Of a stretch of DNA of 39,732 bases, positions 1 through 9,974 are shown in pieces (position 1 is the stretch's first letter; each line of letters starts with the position of its first letter). Made by a program: the position numbers and the translations under genes. The notes beneath the pieces are model-generated. The model had not been told where the DNA came from, made no database searches, and was given only the letters and a program-made list of their open reading frames with translations. Source of the DNA: Gnetum montanum (lineage: Eukaryota; Streptophyta; Gnetopsida; Gnetales; Gnetaceae); NCBI GenBank assembly GCA_015680685.1, contig MNCI01030886.1, forward strand, positions 323,910-363,641, written 5' to 3'.

Positions 1-328
1 AGACATCCAACACATGATAGGAAAGGGGGTTTGGGATGGGTGTGGTACATTGTTAGGTGAAAAGATGGCAAGGAGGTCATGGGGTGGGGAGAGTATTAGA
101 ATATTAAGTTAAATTACAATCATTAGTTTTTTAATGTAATCTATTAGTTATGAAAGGTTATGATGATTCAATGAATAGTCACAATTCCTTATGAGGTACA
201 AGAACCTTAAAGCTATGAACAACAGTGATTCGTAAAAATATGAGGAAGAATGCCCTAAGCCAAAAGTGCAAATAGGAGCATTAGGAGTTTATTAATTCTT
301 TAGAACTGATAAGTAAGTGTTGTAGTAG
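1..328. other. Left edge, no gene seen
   Basis: AT-rich sequence with no convincing reading frame, RNA gene or repeat of its own. It ends where the first LTR begins at 329. Confidence 0.5.
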
Positions 329-1264
329 TGCTATAGAGCCTACCTCAATAATCCCCAAAAGGACCCATTCCACAAGCTTCTCAAGCAAATTAAGCTTAGA
401 AAAGAAGAAGAACACAAAGGAATTGGAGAAAATTCTCCCTTTTATTAACAACAACTCTCAAAATATAGAGAAATACATCAAAAATTGAGGAGCCAAGCTT
501 AACTCACACTTGTCCCTAGGATCTTAGAGGCCACACATGTCCCCTCTCAATCCCTTAATTGCTCACAATGGAGCCAAAGCTCAAGACAAGACTCTTATAA
601 GAGATTTTCCTCATCTCTCTTAAGTGCTCTTCCTTGCCTCTCATTCAAATTCCCTTGCACAATCTCTCTCCTTGAGACTAACCTTCTCTTCCTTTAGATT
701 AGGCTATCCAAACTCAAGCATTGACACTTATTTATAGTCTCTTGTGCAACCTTTTGTCTTCCTTCTATTTTAAAATTCAATTCAGAGTCTGTTGGAATCT
801 ATATAAGTCAACTTTGATAAGAAAGAGACACCTTTCTAGAGTGCAGATGAGTTATAGAGTAGACGTCTTGTAGGGATAATAGACATCTTTTGGACAAAGA
901 AGATGTCTTGCAAATCAAGTAGACATCTTTCCTGCATTGTAGCATAGTGACAATAGATGTCTTGCTCCAAGAGTAGATGTCTATCTTGCAAAGGAGATGT
1001 TGAGGAGACGTCTATTCTGGCAGGGCTAAAAATAAAGATGCTCATTTTGAGGTTTGGAATATCTAGACATCTTCAAAGAAGTTCCCATTAATCCTAGAAC
1101 CTGTTGAACTCATCAAAATAGGCTCCAAACACCCCCAAACATGCCAAAACACCCTGGAATCATCACTAACAAGGCCAACACAAGAAGACATATACAAACA
1201 AGACACACACACACACAAAATAATGCATTGAGGATTTCATAAGGGTTGGGTGATATCCTTATCA
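329..1264 (-). repeat. 3' LTR of the non-autonomous element
   Basis: Aligns along its length with 3190-4110. The shared blocks include the segment around 440-490, the cctaggatcttagaggccac segment near 520, and the gcattgaggat...gggttgggtgat end. Ends are TG...CA. It contains a series of AGACGTCT-like 8-mers between 861 and 1072 and a short CA run near 1203-1216. The inner end meets the polypurine tract at 1265. Confidence 0.87.
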
Positions 1265-1278
1265 TTTCTCCTACCCTT
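1265..1278 (-). other. Polypurine tract
   Basis: On the minus strand this reads as an A/G-rich run (aagggtaggagaaa) directly before the TG that opens the 3' LTR. This is the expected position of the plus-strand primer of an LTR retrotransposon and it fixes the element's orientation. Confidence 0.7.
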
Positions 1279-1641
1279 AAAAATGTTATGCTTAATGATC
1301 TTTCACAAGCTGGAAGGCACCGTGCCCCCATGACTCAAGGCCATCATACTTAGCACAATAATCAGGACTCAATGCATAAAAAATATTAGAATGAATACCA
1401 TTTGAAGTTTTGGTTTTGAGCTTCTATTGCTTACAAAGGCTTGTCCTCATGTCCCACCATGCTTCCTTCATTTGAGCATCTCCTTGGAATGCCTCCCTTG
1501 CATCCCCATGATGACTCAAAGTTGTAACAAATGAAGAATAAGAAAATTCAAAAGGATTAGGCTTCTTTAGCTTAGCATCCTTTCTTCACTTCTTCTTCCT
1601 CTTCTTCACTTTCTTCTTCTTGGTGTTTGAAAGACAAACAC

Positions 1642-2937
1642 TTAGTACCCTTCCACCATCAGCACCACAACTTGAATTGTCTTCATGCTGCTCATCCATT
1701 TACAGCCAAGTTCTTCAACACATTTGATAAATTCATCATTGCCATAATCGATAGCAAATGTCTCCAAATTTTGAAAAATCATATGATTATTAATGTTTTT
1801 ACAAACATCAATAATGACCTCACAATGACTATCCCAATAGCCATCATCATCAAATACATTACCATTATTAGCCTTGCTCTTACTGGCAATGGCATCAAAA
1901 GTCGCATTGCCTCCATCACACATAACATAACTATCAATTTCATCACAATCACCATAATGATCATGATGCTCATCATTGTCATTGAACAAACCACTAGCAA
2001 GCTGAAGTGAAAAACTAGCATCCATCATACTAACTTCAACATGAGAGACATTGCTACCATTTGCTTGGTAAATCTTAGACTCACTTACCTCTTCATGGCT
2101 TCTCCCATCCATCTTTAGTTCAACTTGATCTTCAACATGTGGCTGTCTAATCTTATCAAAGCTTAAAGCTTCAAGATTCCACATAGAAGTCCCCAATTCC
2201 AATAGTTCCTCCCCTTCAAAGGAATCATCAATAAGTTCTTTATTCCATTTTGGAGGTACCAACTTAAATTGTAAACTCTCCTCCATGGTTTCGACATCAT
2301 ATTCATCAAAAACATTACCAAAGCAATCATTCTTCCACATACCTTGGCTAGAAGACTCACCTCTCTCCCATGAGATAGCCTCCACTTGGCTGACAATCTT
2401 TTTCCCCTTGCCACAAGGTATAGAACAATTGCAAAAAGAATGAATTTCATACCTTCTAGTAATGTCTTTGACCCTTTTAAAAGAAGTCCCTTGATCTTTG
2501 CTACTCCTTTGGCTTTGATCTTTTACCTCCCATGACTTATGAGGTAGGAACTCTCCTTGATCAACAACATACACCATCATGGACTTTGAAGATCTTTTGG
2601 TTCCTTTGATGAAGTTCTTAGTTTCCTCCCTTGAAACCTTTGGGTATTGAGCATTCCTTTGCTTAATAACAGATACTTGAAAACTCCTTTTCTCATTGAT
2701 CTCTACTTCACTAGACCTTACATCTTCCTCCTTTCCTTGATAGCTAGAAGATATTTTCTCAATTCTCCTCAAAATATTTTTCAAGATAATCTTGAATTGC
2801 TCCATATCTCTTCTAAGCTTTTTCACATTGATAAACTCAGTTGCTATGCCTTTCATAGGTCTAAAAGTAAAACTTAAAGCAACAAGAGTGATATCCAAAA
2901 GAAAATGCACAAACATCCACAACAATGTTCCTTTCAT
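1642..2937 (-). CDS. 431-codon ORF of unknown function inside the LTR element
   Basis: An uninterrupted frame fills most of the internal region, starting about 250 bases after the 5' LTR. The predicted protein has a hydrophobic start (residues ~5-26), then a Lys/Glu-rich stretch that could form a coiled coil (~35-70), a small Cys cluster (CNCSIPC, around residue 170), and a strongly acidic C-terminal half rich in Asp, Glu and Asn. I see no CCHC knuckle, protease, RT or integrase motif. Its position matches gag, so a divergent gag-like product is the simplest reading, but I do not recognise the family. The oddity is that it is fully open although the flanking LTRs have diverged by about a tenth. 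Confidence 0.55.
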   Translation of the reverse strand: MKGTLLWMFVHFLLDITLVALSFTFRPMKGIATEFINVKKLRRDMEQFKIILKNILRRIEKISSSYQGKEEDVRSSEVEINEKRSFQVSVIKQRNAQYPKVSREETKNFIKGTKRSSKSMMVYVVDQGEFLPHKSWEVKDQSQRSSKDQGTSFKRVKDITRRYEIHSFCNCSIPCGKGKKIVSQVEAISWERGESSSQGMWKNDCFGNVFDEYDVETMEESLQFKLVPPKWNKELIDDSFEGEELLELGTSMWNLEALSFDKIRQPHVEDQVELKMDGRSHEEVSESKIYQANGSNVSHVEVSMMDASFSLQLASGLFNDNDEHHDHYGDCDEIDSYVMCDGGNATFDAIASKSKANNGNVFDDDGYWDSHCEVIIDVCKNINNHMIFQNLETFAIDYGNDEFIKCVEELGCKWMSSMKTIQVVVLMVEGY

Positions 2938-3169
2938 TCAAGGAAAAACACTAAGCTTCAACACAAATGTTTAAAATTGAAGCAATTCACTTCAAACCCT
3001 AGCCTTTTGAGCAAATGGGTGCTCAAAAATCATAAAAGAAATTTGATCTTACAAGATCAAAGCAATCTTGACCAATCCTAGGTTCTCCAAATCCTAAGTA
3101 GTTGTAAAGCTTCAAAATTTCTTCAAGGCTTGATGAGGATCAAGAATTTAGGTGTGGATTCCTCCAAAC

Positions 3170-3188
3170 CAAGCACTTTGATACCAAT
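3170..3188 (-). other. Primer binding site, initiator-Met tRNA type
   Basis: On the minus strand the sequence just inside the 5' LTR reads TTGGTATCAAAGTGCTTGG. This is close to TGGTATCAGAGC, the usual plant PBS complementary to the 3' end of initiator tRNA-Met, with G to A in the middle. Two bases separate it from the LTR end. Confidence 0.8.
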
Positions 3189-3189
3189 A

Positions 3190-4110
3190 TGATATGGAGC
3201 CTACCTCAATAGATTGCAAAAGACCCATTCTACAAGCTTCCTAAGCAAATTAAGCTTAGAAAACAAGAACAACATAAAGGAATTGGAGAAAATTCTCCCT
3301 TTTATTAAAGACAACTCTCAAAATATAGAGAAATACATCAAAGATTGAATGGCCAAGCTCAACTGACACCTCTCCCTAGGATCTTAGAGGCCACACATGT
3401 CCCCCCACAAGACCTCAATTGTTCACAATGGAGCCAAAGCTCAAGACAAGATACTTATAAGAGATTCTCCTAATCTCTCTCAAGTGCTCTCCCTTGCCTC
3501 TCACTCAAATTCCCTTGCACAAGCTCTCTCTTTGAGACTAACCTTCTCTTCCTTTAGATTAGCTTGTCCGAACTCAAGCCTTTGACATTTATTTATAGTC
3601 TCTTGTGTGACCTTTTGCCTTCTCTCCATTTTAAATTTCAATTTGGAGTTTGTTGGAATTTGTACAAGATTTCTTTGATGAGAAGGAGATGTCTTTCCAG
3701 AGTACAGATGAGTTATAGAGTAGACATTTTGCAGTGACAGTAGATGTCTTCTGGAAAGAATAGACATTGCAGATCAAGTACACGACTTTCCCACATTGTA
3801 GCACAGTGATGGTAGGCATTTTGGTAGGGCCAAAAATGCCTACCATCTTGCAAACGAGATGTCTATTTTGGTAGGGCCAAAAATAAAGATACTCATTTTA
3901 ATGTTTGGAACATCTGGGCACCTCCAAATAAGTCCCCATTGACCCAAAAACCCCAAATTTCATCAAAATAGACTCTAAACACCTCCAAACATGCCAAAAT
4001 ACCCTTGAATCATCACCAACAAGGGCAACACAAGAAGACATCTACAAACAAGATACAAAAAAAAAAAAACAATGCATTGAGGATTACATAAGGGTTGGGT
4101 GATGTCCTCA
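3190..4110 (-). repeat. 5' LTR of the non-autonomous element
   Basis: Direct repeat of 329-1264 with TG...CA ends. It keeps the same block order but only part of the palindrome series: agatgtct at 3687, 3742 and 3857, with decayed versions at 3722, 3762 and about 3780. An A-run near 4059-4070 replaces the CA run of the other LTR. Confidence 0.87.
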
Positions 4111-5425
4111 TTAAGTAGACATGTGCAATCCTTGTAACATAGGAACTAGTTTCTTAAAGAAGAACCAAATATTCTAGTTGTGCCATACATAGCATGGTCC
4201 AGTTTCTTAAACAAATAGAGAAAACTATTTGGAAGGTTATGATGAAATAAGGAAAGAAATATTTACAAAGAAGTCGTTTGTAAGTAGATGAAGTTAAGAT
4301 AAGGGTGGCTTAGTGAAGTTAGAAAAGTTTGCGAAGTTAAATCAAAGAGAAGACTTAACGAAGTGCAATGAACAAGGTGAGGTCAAGTTCACTGAGAACT
4401 TAATGATGTACCAAGTGAGGATTGTGATAACTCCATGTACAAGTGTTTGCAATAAATGCATTACAAACAAAATTTGTCAGTGTATTATAACGTTATGATG
4501 GAAAAGCAGGTGCAATCCAAAAGAAGATGCACTACAAGAGGAAGAGCAACACCACCAAAACATAGGAAGTTCTTATATTCTTAGTACAATTGATTCTGGA
4601 ATAAACATCAAGCCCAAAGATGATGGCTACCATTTATTAGAACCAGAAATAATACTTCTTGTAGACTATCATCGATAGCTTACAACTAATACTAAGTTAC
4701 AAAATCAATACAACATAACTTTGTTCATTATAAGAGGATTTGTAAGTAGTTAAATTAGTAAGACTTACGATACTCACAACTGCAAGGAATTACAAAAAAT
4801 AATTATCATTAAGAAAGTTATGATTTTATGATTCTACAATATTACTTTATATTCATTAGATCTTAGAGAATTGTGGAGTTTCTGCAAGGCGTAAAGTCAA
4901 ACTCCAACAAAGAGGGGGACAACATAAGCCATTGAGCTTAGGGTGAGAATCAAGCTTGGATAGACTCAGGTGTCGGTGGTGGGATGTTAGGGTTTGTGAG
5001 GGGTTTCTTCCACCATTGAGCAAATCTTCATCCATAAGGGCCTTATCCACTAGATTGACGGGGGAGGATGGACTAATCTAAGGCATTGCAGAAGTGGAAG
5101 TGGTGGGATGCTTGGTGGAGTTGTGTGTGTGGACACTTCATGTTTTGTGTCATTGCAAAAATAGGTGATTTTTTGATGTTGCTAAGTCAGAAATAGGTGA
5201 TGCTTGTTGTGCTGGATGGGTGGGAGTGGGGTTGCTTGTTGTGCTAGATGGATGAGCTCATAAGTAGAAAGCATTGCAGAGGTAACAATGGTAGGAGAGA
5301 GAATAGGAGATTGTCAACCATTGTTAAGGGTGGTCAAAGTGGAAAATAATGTCATGATGTGTGACATCAATGCAAATTTATAAATTTATTGAAACCCCAT
5401 GTGTTGAATCTCATGTTCATCCTTC
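4111..5425. other. Intergenic, no gene seen
   Basis: No credible exon, RNA gene or element ends. Around 5160-5270 there are short internal duplications (aataggtgat twice; a gcttgttgtgct block twice). A 20-bp string at 5254-5273 recurs exactly at 5501-5520 inside the neighbouring LINE. Confidence 0.5.
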
Positions 5426-6283
5426 TTTTTTTTTTTTTTGGCAAAGAGGTCAGGAGTATATTACCAAGATAAAAAAAGTACAAAGGTTGAGGTGAGCGTA
5501 GAGCTCATAAGTAGAAAGCAAAACTGGAGGGGCAGCAATCAGCCCCACCCATTCAGGCAATGTTGTTGGCTACTCTAACCTCACAATAATAAAAAACAGT
5601 AATCAGTACACCTAAAACAACAGTAGTCAACACCTTGCCATTGACAATACCTAGATATCCAGTATTGGTGATAAAGCCCCAAAACCAAATACATCTTTCA
5701 CTCTTAAATTTATACTATCAACATCACTTGTAAACTATAAGGCACTATGGCCACAAAACCACCTATATTGTTTATGAACCCAATCAACAAGCCCGTCTTC
5801 TTTTGTGCAGCTGTCCTAGAAATATCAGTTGTCCTAGAAATATCAGTTGATGAAGAAGATGAAGCCCACCTGTTATAAACTTCATCAAACTGTCTCTCTC
5901 CATGGTACAGACCAGGCAACCTACCTCACAAATTTATTAAAAGCCCTCGTTGTCCTCCAGAGGGCAAGAATTAAACCCAAATGCTTAAAAGGTTGCTTAA
6001 GAATCTCATGATCTAACATTCCACTCTGCTCTATAGCTTTTAAATAAGTGTCCTCCATATGTTTATTCTCTTCCAACTGAAGAGAGGTATGCCAAGATAA
6101 GGGTCCTCACTTTGCCCAATGTTGTTAACTAGAAGCACATTCATAATAATAGCAATTGAGAACTAGTGTTGATGAAGTGAGTGTTTGATTTGCTTCAATT
6201 AACTGCCAAGCCTAACTCAGATTCTACCTTTTGTAGAGAATCTTTGATCACCCTCGCCTCAAGAATTGAGGCCTTTGTTATCA

Positions 6284-7320
6284 TCATGGTATTGTAAGCA
6301 TAGTGATTTCCCAAACTCGTATATCCAGATATGTACATCTAACACTGGCAGCCTCAAGGTAGATTTTCATCGTATCCATAACAATAAAAAATAAATAAGG
6401 GGAGAGAGGATCCCTTGTCTTAAACCTCTTTGAGATCTTAAAAAACCCGAGTCTATCATTAATGTCAAAGGAGCAAGCACCAAACTTCTGAATATTAATG
6501 CATAGATTAGCAAAATGAGGGTAAAAACCCTTCCCAAGTAAGATGGTATGAAGTGCCTTCCATGAAAATGAATAATAGGCCTTAGCAATATTGAGTTTTA
6601 AGAACATACTTGGGAAGTTATGAATCTAAATTGAGTGTAGAAGCTCTTGATTTAAAATGATCTGGTCTTAAATATGTCTTCTTTTCACAGAAGATAGTGA
6701 TTCTCAGCAACTAGACGATGCGTCATAGGTGCAAGGCAAACCACCAGAATTTTTAATAAAGCCTTCATCAATGTGTTGTAGACACCAATTAGTCTATAAT
6801 AAGAAGGTGTTGAAGGATCCTGTTTCTTGGGAATTAAAACAATCATTGAATAGTTTATCTCCTTACGAACATGTCCCCATCTTAGCATAAGGTTGAAGAC
6901 ATCCTGAATATTCTTACCCAAGATATCAAAGAATTCCTTGAAAAACTCACATGGCTATCTATCTGGCCTTAGGACCCTGCCTGTATTCATGGACAAATAC
7001 AGCCTTCAAATTTCATTGGAGGATATTGGAGCAAGAAGAGCCTCATTGTCCTGCCTGTCTAGCACAACATCAATTTGGATGGTGATCTCATGGTCCTCCC
7101 TTCTATTCCAAATAGCCTTCCAGATTTTCTCCATTTCTTTGCCAATATCATCTTTTGAATTGACCATTGTGCTACCTACCTTAATAGAATGAATCCTCTT
7201 GGAGTTGTTCAAAGCCTTAGAAGAGGCATAGAAAAATTTAGTAATTCTGTCATCCTCCCAGAGCCATTTGACCTGTGACCTTTGTTTCTAGTACAGCTCC
7301 TCCTCCTCCACACAGAGATC
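6284..7320 (-). pseudogene. LINE reverse transcriptase remnant
   Basis: Read on the minus strand, the linker gives WLWEDDRITKFFY (usually WLxxGDxNTKFFH), followed by the conserved INYSMIVLIPKKQDPS segment. Next comes FLKLNIAKAYYSFSWKALH, where the catalytic Asp of motif A and that of AYD are replaced by Asn and Tyr. Then KRFKTRDPLSPYLFFIVMD corresponds to the RQGDPLSPYLF motif. Several frames must be joined, so no protein could be made. The catalytic YxDD block is not recognisable. Confidence 0.85.
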
Positions 7321-7809
7321 TTGCAGTTCTGCCAGAGCAGCAAATTCCTCCCGACAGTCATGCCCCTGTTCCATCTTTTTTTGTACCAACTTCAGCAGTT
7401 GCAAATAGGCTTGATTGCAATACTTAAAGGGAAACTTTTCATTTGGAGGCCATGACTTGATGGCTTCCTTTAGCTGGTTAAGACATTTTTCCAGAAAATC
7501 CGTAGGATCCTTATAGCATGGATAATCCTTCCATATTTTTTCAACTTCTTATTGAAGCTTAACTCTCCTCAGCCAAGATCGCTCCAACCTAGAAGGAGCA
7601 AACCCAGTAGTCTTTTGGCCAAATGATAATATTAATGGTTATTTAGAGGCTCTTCTCTCCGATGCAATCCAAGCAAAGCATAAGATTCGATGAAGCCCAA
7701 ACCCTGTCAATTCTAGCCATCACGTGATCAGGCCTCTTCCTCCTACACCGTGTAAAACTATATCCATTAAGAGGCAAGTCAACCATGGACAATACTCTAA
7801 GAAGCATTC

Positions 7810-8247
7810 TCATAATATCAGCTCCTGGAGAAGGGATTGAATGCCCTCTGTCCTTTCCAAAGCAAACAATCTTTGGTTGAAGTCCCCTGCAATAGTAAAA
7901 TGGTCTTCGTCTGGTGCTGACTGAGCCACCATCCGGAACTGATGCACTCGATTCTCAGGCTTCCAAGGACCATAAAAGTTGGTAATCAATAAATGTTGAT
8001 CTTCAACGTATACGATTTGTTTCCAATCTGAAACAGAAACTTGGATCAGACTGTTTCTAGTTAATATAGCTAGACCCCTGTTAGTCCTCTGGTAAGAAAA
8101 AATACGTATGCCATCCAGTTTCTGGGTCAAAGAAATTTTGTTTCTTGCAATGAAATAATTTTACAGCCTGATTCCTTCCCTAAATTCTTAGGGAGACCAC
8201 GTTTGTAGGGGTACCCTACTCCTGCAATTCCATGTAATAATCCTCAT
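7810..8247 (-). pseudogene. LINE AP-endonuclease remnant
   Basis: The domain begins at an ATG on the minus strand (8247-8245) with MRIITWNCRS, the usual start of plant LINE ORF2 endonucleases including the catalytic Asn. A shifted frame gives IISLQETK with the catalytic Glu at about 8150. Then come GLAILTRNSLI, LLITNFYGP and FTIAGDFNQ, the last being the GDFN motif. Frameshifts and a stop separate the pieces. Confidence 0.8.
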
Positions 8248-8540
8248 TGTTTACTATGTGTCTCTTTTCTAGTAGGCCCCTTTTAGGGTCTTCTGACACC
8301 CTAATTCAATATTCCTCTAGTTATCCATCTGCCTGGCCTCAACCGCAGAAGGTGTACCCACTTTTCTTTTTTAGCAGTCTTAACTTTCCCCACCTCTGCT
8401 TTTAACAAACCAAAGAGCAAAACTGTGTCGTCGGTGGTTTTGAGTGTATTTACATTTATGCTTTTTTGAGTTTTTCCAAAAAAAAAAAAGGTCTATTTTG
8501 AATTTTTCTCCGTAAACATATTTAGCTATTGTTTTATTAA

Positions 8541-8640
8541 AAAAGTGAAGTCGGTGGCTTAGTTTTATAGTGGCCGCTCGATGCAGCGGAGGTTGTGGGT
8601 TTGATTTGGTACTTACCCCGGTAAAACAAAAGCAGAGGCT
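8541..8640 (+). repeat. tRNA-derived SINE-like fragment
   Basis: ggtggcttagttttatagtgg resembles a Pol III A box, and gtgggtttgatttgg about 45 bases later resembles a B box (GGTTCGANNCC). The same layout recurs at 14258 and 34127. There is no tRNA cloverleaf, so it is not a tRNA gene. It lies in the intron just 5' of the first visible NRPE1 exon. Confidence 0.4.
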
Positions 8641-8835
8641 AATATTTTTCAAGTCCCTGGTAAATGTATCGTAGGTTTACGAAAGTCACTGGTAAATATA
8701 TTGTTTGTTGTCTTCTTAATTCTAGACAGTAGTTATCATTAACAAGCGTGCTATCTGATTTGATGTAAAGAAAATTCAGATTGAAAGTGACTTGTTTTTC
8801 TGTCATGACAACAATCATAATAATAAAAAATGCAG

Positions 8836-9119
8836 GTGATCATCGAATCGACATTATAAGGAGATGTTGGAGTGATCCTAATTCAGATGCTAGGTTACCA
8901 GTTGAAAGAGCTACAAATAAGTCATCCGAGGATGAAGTTGTAATAGAAGCAACAGTAAGCAAACGTGAAGTAAAGAAACGAGGGGATGCATGGAGAGTTA
9001 TCCAAGAAACGTGTTTACATCTTACGGATATGTTAAATTTTGAAGCTTCCATTTCTTACAGTATTCATGAAATCTACTCAGTGTTAGGAATTTCTGCCGC
9101 TTATCATGTTTTACTTCAG
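8836..9119 (+). CDS. NRPE1: NRPE1 exon (polymerase domain end, part 1)
   Basis: Acceptor tgcag at 8831-8835, donor CAG/gtaatc at 9119/9120. The exon starts in codon phase 2 and ends on a full codon. It reads GDAWRVIQETC...SYSIHEIYSVLGISAAYHVL. The VLGIS-AA block matches the conserved segment of Pol IV/V and other RNA polymerase largest subunits where the 'VLGIEAAR' helix lies. No stop in frame. Confidence 0.88.
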
Positions 9120-9351
9120 GTAATCAGTGCTCAACTCAAATTTTTTAATTTCCCGAACTGAATAAGAACATTCTGTGCGATAAGTTATTATTTTACAGGA
9201 GGGTATTTGGTATTGCAGGTTTTTCATTTTGTTAGTACCTCGTGGATAGTTTTCCTAGGGTTTTGTTTATGCTTTATTTATACATTTCTTCGTAAAGTCT
9301 TCTAGAAATATTTTTTGCATTCTTTTAATAATATCCTCAATAACTTTGCAG

Positions 9352-9525
9352 AGGCTTTTTCACTCGGTAAGCATGATGGGGAGTCCTGTGTATAGGCAAC
9401 ACTTGGTTTTGATTGCCGACTTCATGTCTTTCTCTGGAAATATCAACGGATTCAGTGCTGCTGGATATCGAGACTTTCTCAAGAATGTAGGGATCGATTC
9501 ACCGTTCAGTATAGCTGCAATGGAG
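9352..9525 (+). CDS. NRPE1: NRPE1 exon (polymerase domain end, part 2)
   Basis: Acceptor ttgcag before 9352 and donor GAG/gtctta after 9525; 58 whole codons. It encodes RLFHSVSMMGSPVYRQHLVL followed by IADFMSFSG and GFSAAGYRDFLKN. This corresponds to the part of polymerase largest subunits that reads 'V...H...LVADxMTxxGxxxGFxxxGY' in the Pol V family. Confidence 0.88.
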
Positions 9526-9653
9526 GTCTTACATAATAAAAAGTAACCACAATGCCAGATGCTTCTTTTTATTGCCTTTGATAACATTTTTCATTCTATT
9601 TGAATATTTCTGCATAGTTTACATTCGGAAATCGTTTTATAATGACATTGTAG

Positions 9654-9794
9654 GTTCCGTTGAAATGGTTTGAAAAAGCAGCTGTAAAAGGTGAAAAGGA
9701 TGACCTTTCAGGTACTCTGGCCGCATCATGCTGGGGACGAAATCCTTATCTGGGCACTGGTGGAAGATTTGATGTCATATGGCATAGTATGGAG
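9654..9794 (+). CDS. NRPE1: NRPE1 exon (polymerase domain end, part 3)
   Basis: Acceptor ttgtag before 9654, donor GAG/gtaaag after 9794; 47 whole codons. It encodes KWFEKAAVKGEKDDLSGTLA followed by SCWGRNPYLGTGGRFDVIW. The FEKAA and CxWGxxPxxGTGxxFxxxW pattern is characteristic of the end of the polymerase part of NRPE1/NRPD1. Confidence 0.9.
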
Positions 9795-9974
9795 GTAAAG
9801 TGTTTCAGAAGATTTCTATCGTGTGATTTCTTTGGACTCTGATTTTATTCAGAAAGAAAATTGAATTATTGTGATAAAGTAGCCCACTTACAACCAATCA
9901 TTGTCGCCATAACAATGTCTGTGTAACGGTTCTTTGGAAACTGAAAGAGCTCATTCTTCATCTGAATGATTCAG

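Larger units (their letters stand above)
329..4110 (-). mobile_element. Non-autonomous LTR retrotransposon with one long ORF
   Basis: Two direct repeats (329-1264 and 3190-4110) flank about 1.9 kb of unique sequence. Read on the minus strand, the right copy is the 5' LTR. It is followed at once by a sequence close to the initiator-Met primer binding site; at the other end a purine-rich tract abuts the 3' LTR. No reverse transcriptase, integrase, protease or CCHC motif is visible, so it would need enzymes from another element. The only long frame is the 431-codon ORF at 1642-2937. By eye the LTRs differ at about 12% of positions over a 230-bp stretch, so the insertion is old. A perfect 5-bp target duplication is not visible; AGTAG occurs at 324-328 and 4114-4118 but is offset by three bases on the right. 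It resembles the LARD or TR-GAG classes; the family is unknown to me. Confidence 0.85.
5426..8250 (-). mobile_element. Decayed LINE (non-LTR retrotransposon)
   Basis: A run of 14 T at 5426-5439 is the poly(A) tail of a minus-strand element. Upstream, in LINE order, are recognisable remnants of the second ORF: AP endonuclease (8247 down to 7810), linker (about 7320-7000) and reverse transcriptase (6921-6284), then a YLGIPL-type remnant near 6100. All have stops and frameshifts. A full plant LINE is about 6 kb, so ORF1 and parts of ORF2 are missing. I found no convincing target-site duplication. It lies 5' of the first visible NRPE1 exon and may sit in an intron of that gene. Confidence 0.85.

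Noticed and set aside
1627-2010. Plus-strand open stretch opposite the 431-codon frame
   Set aside because: It is the complement of the acidic, Asn/Ile-rich part of the minus-strand ORF; no domain and no start context.
324-4118. AGTAG as target duplication of the non-autonomous element
   Set aside because: The right copy is three bases away from the LTR end; too weak to accept as the duplication.
8541-8640. Intact tRNA gene
   Set aside because: Box-like motifs exist but the arms do not pair into a cloverleaf.
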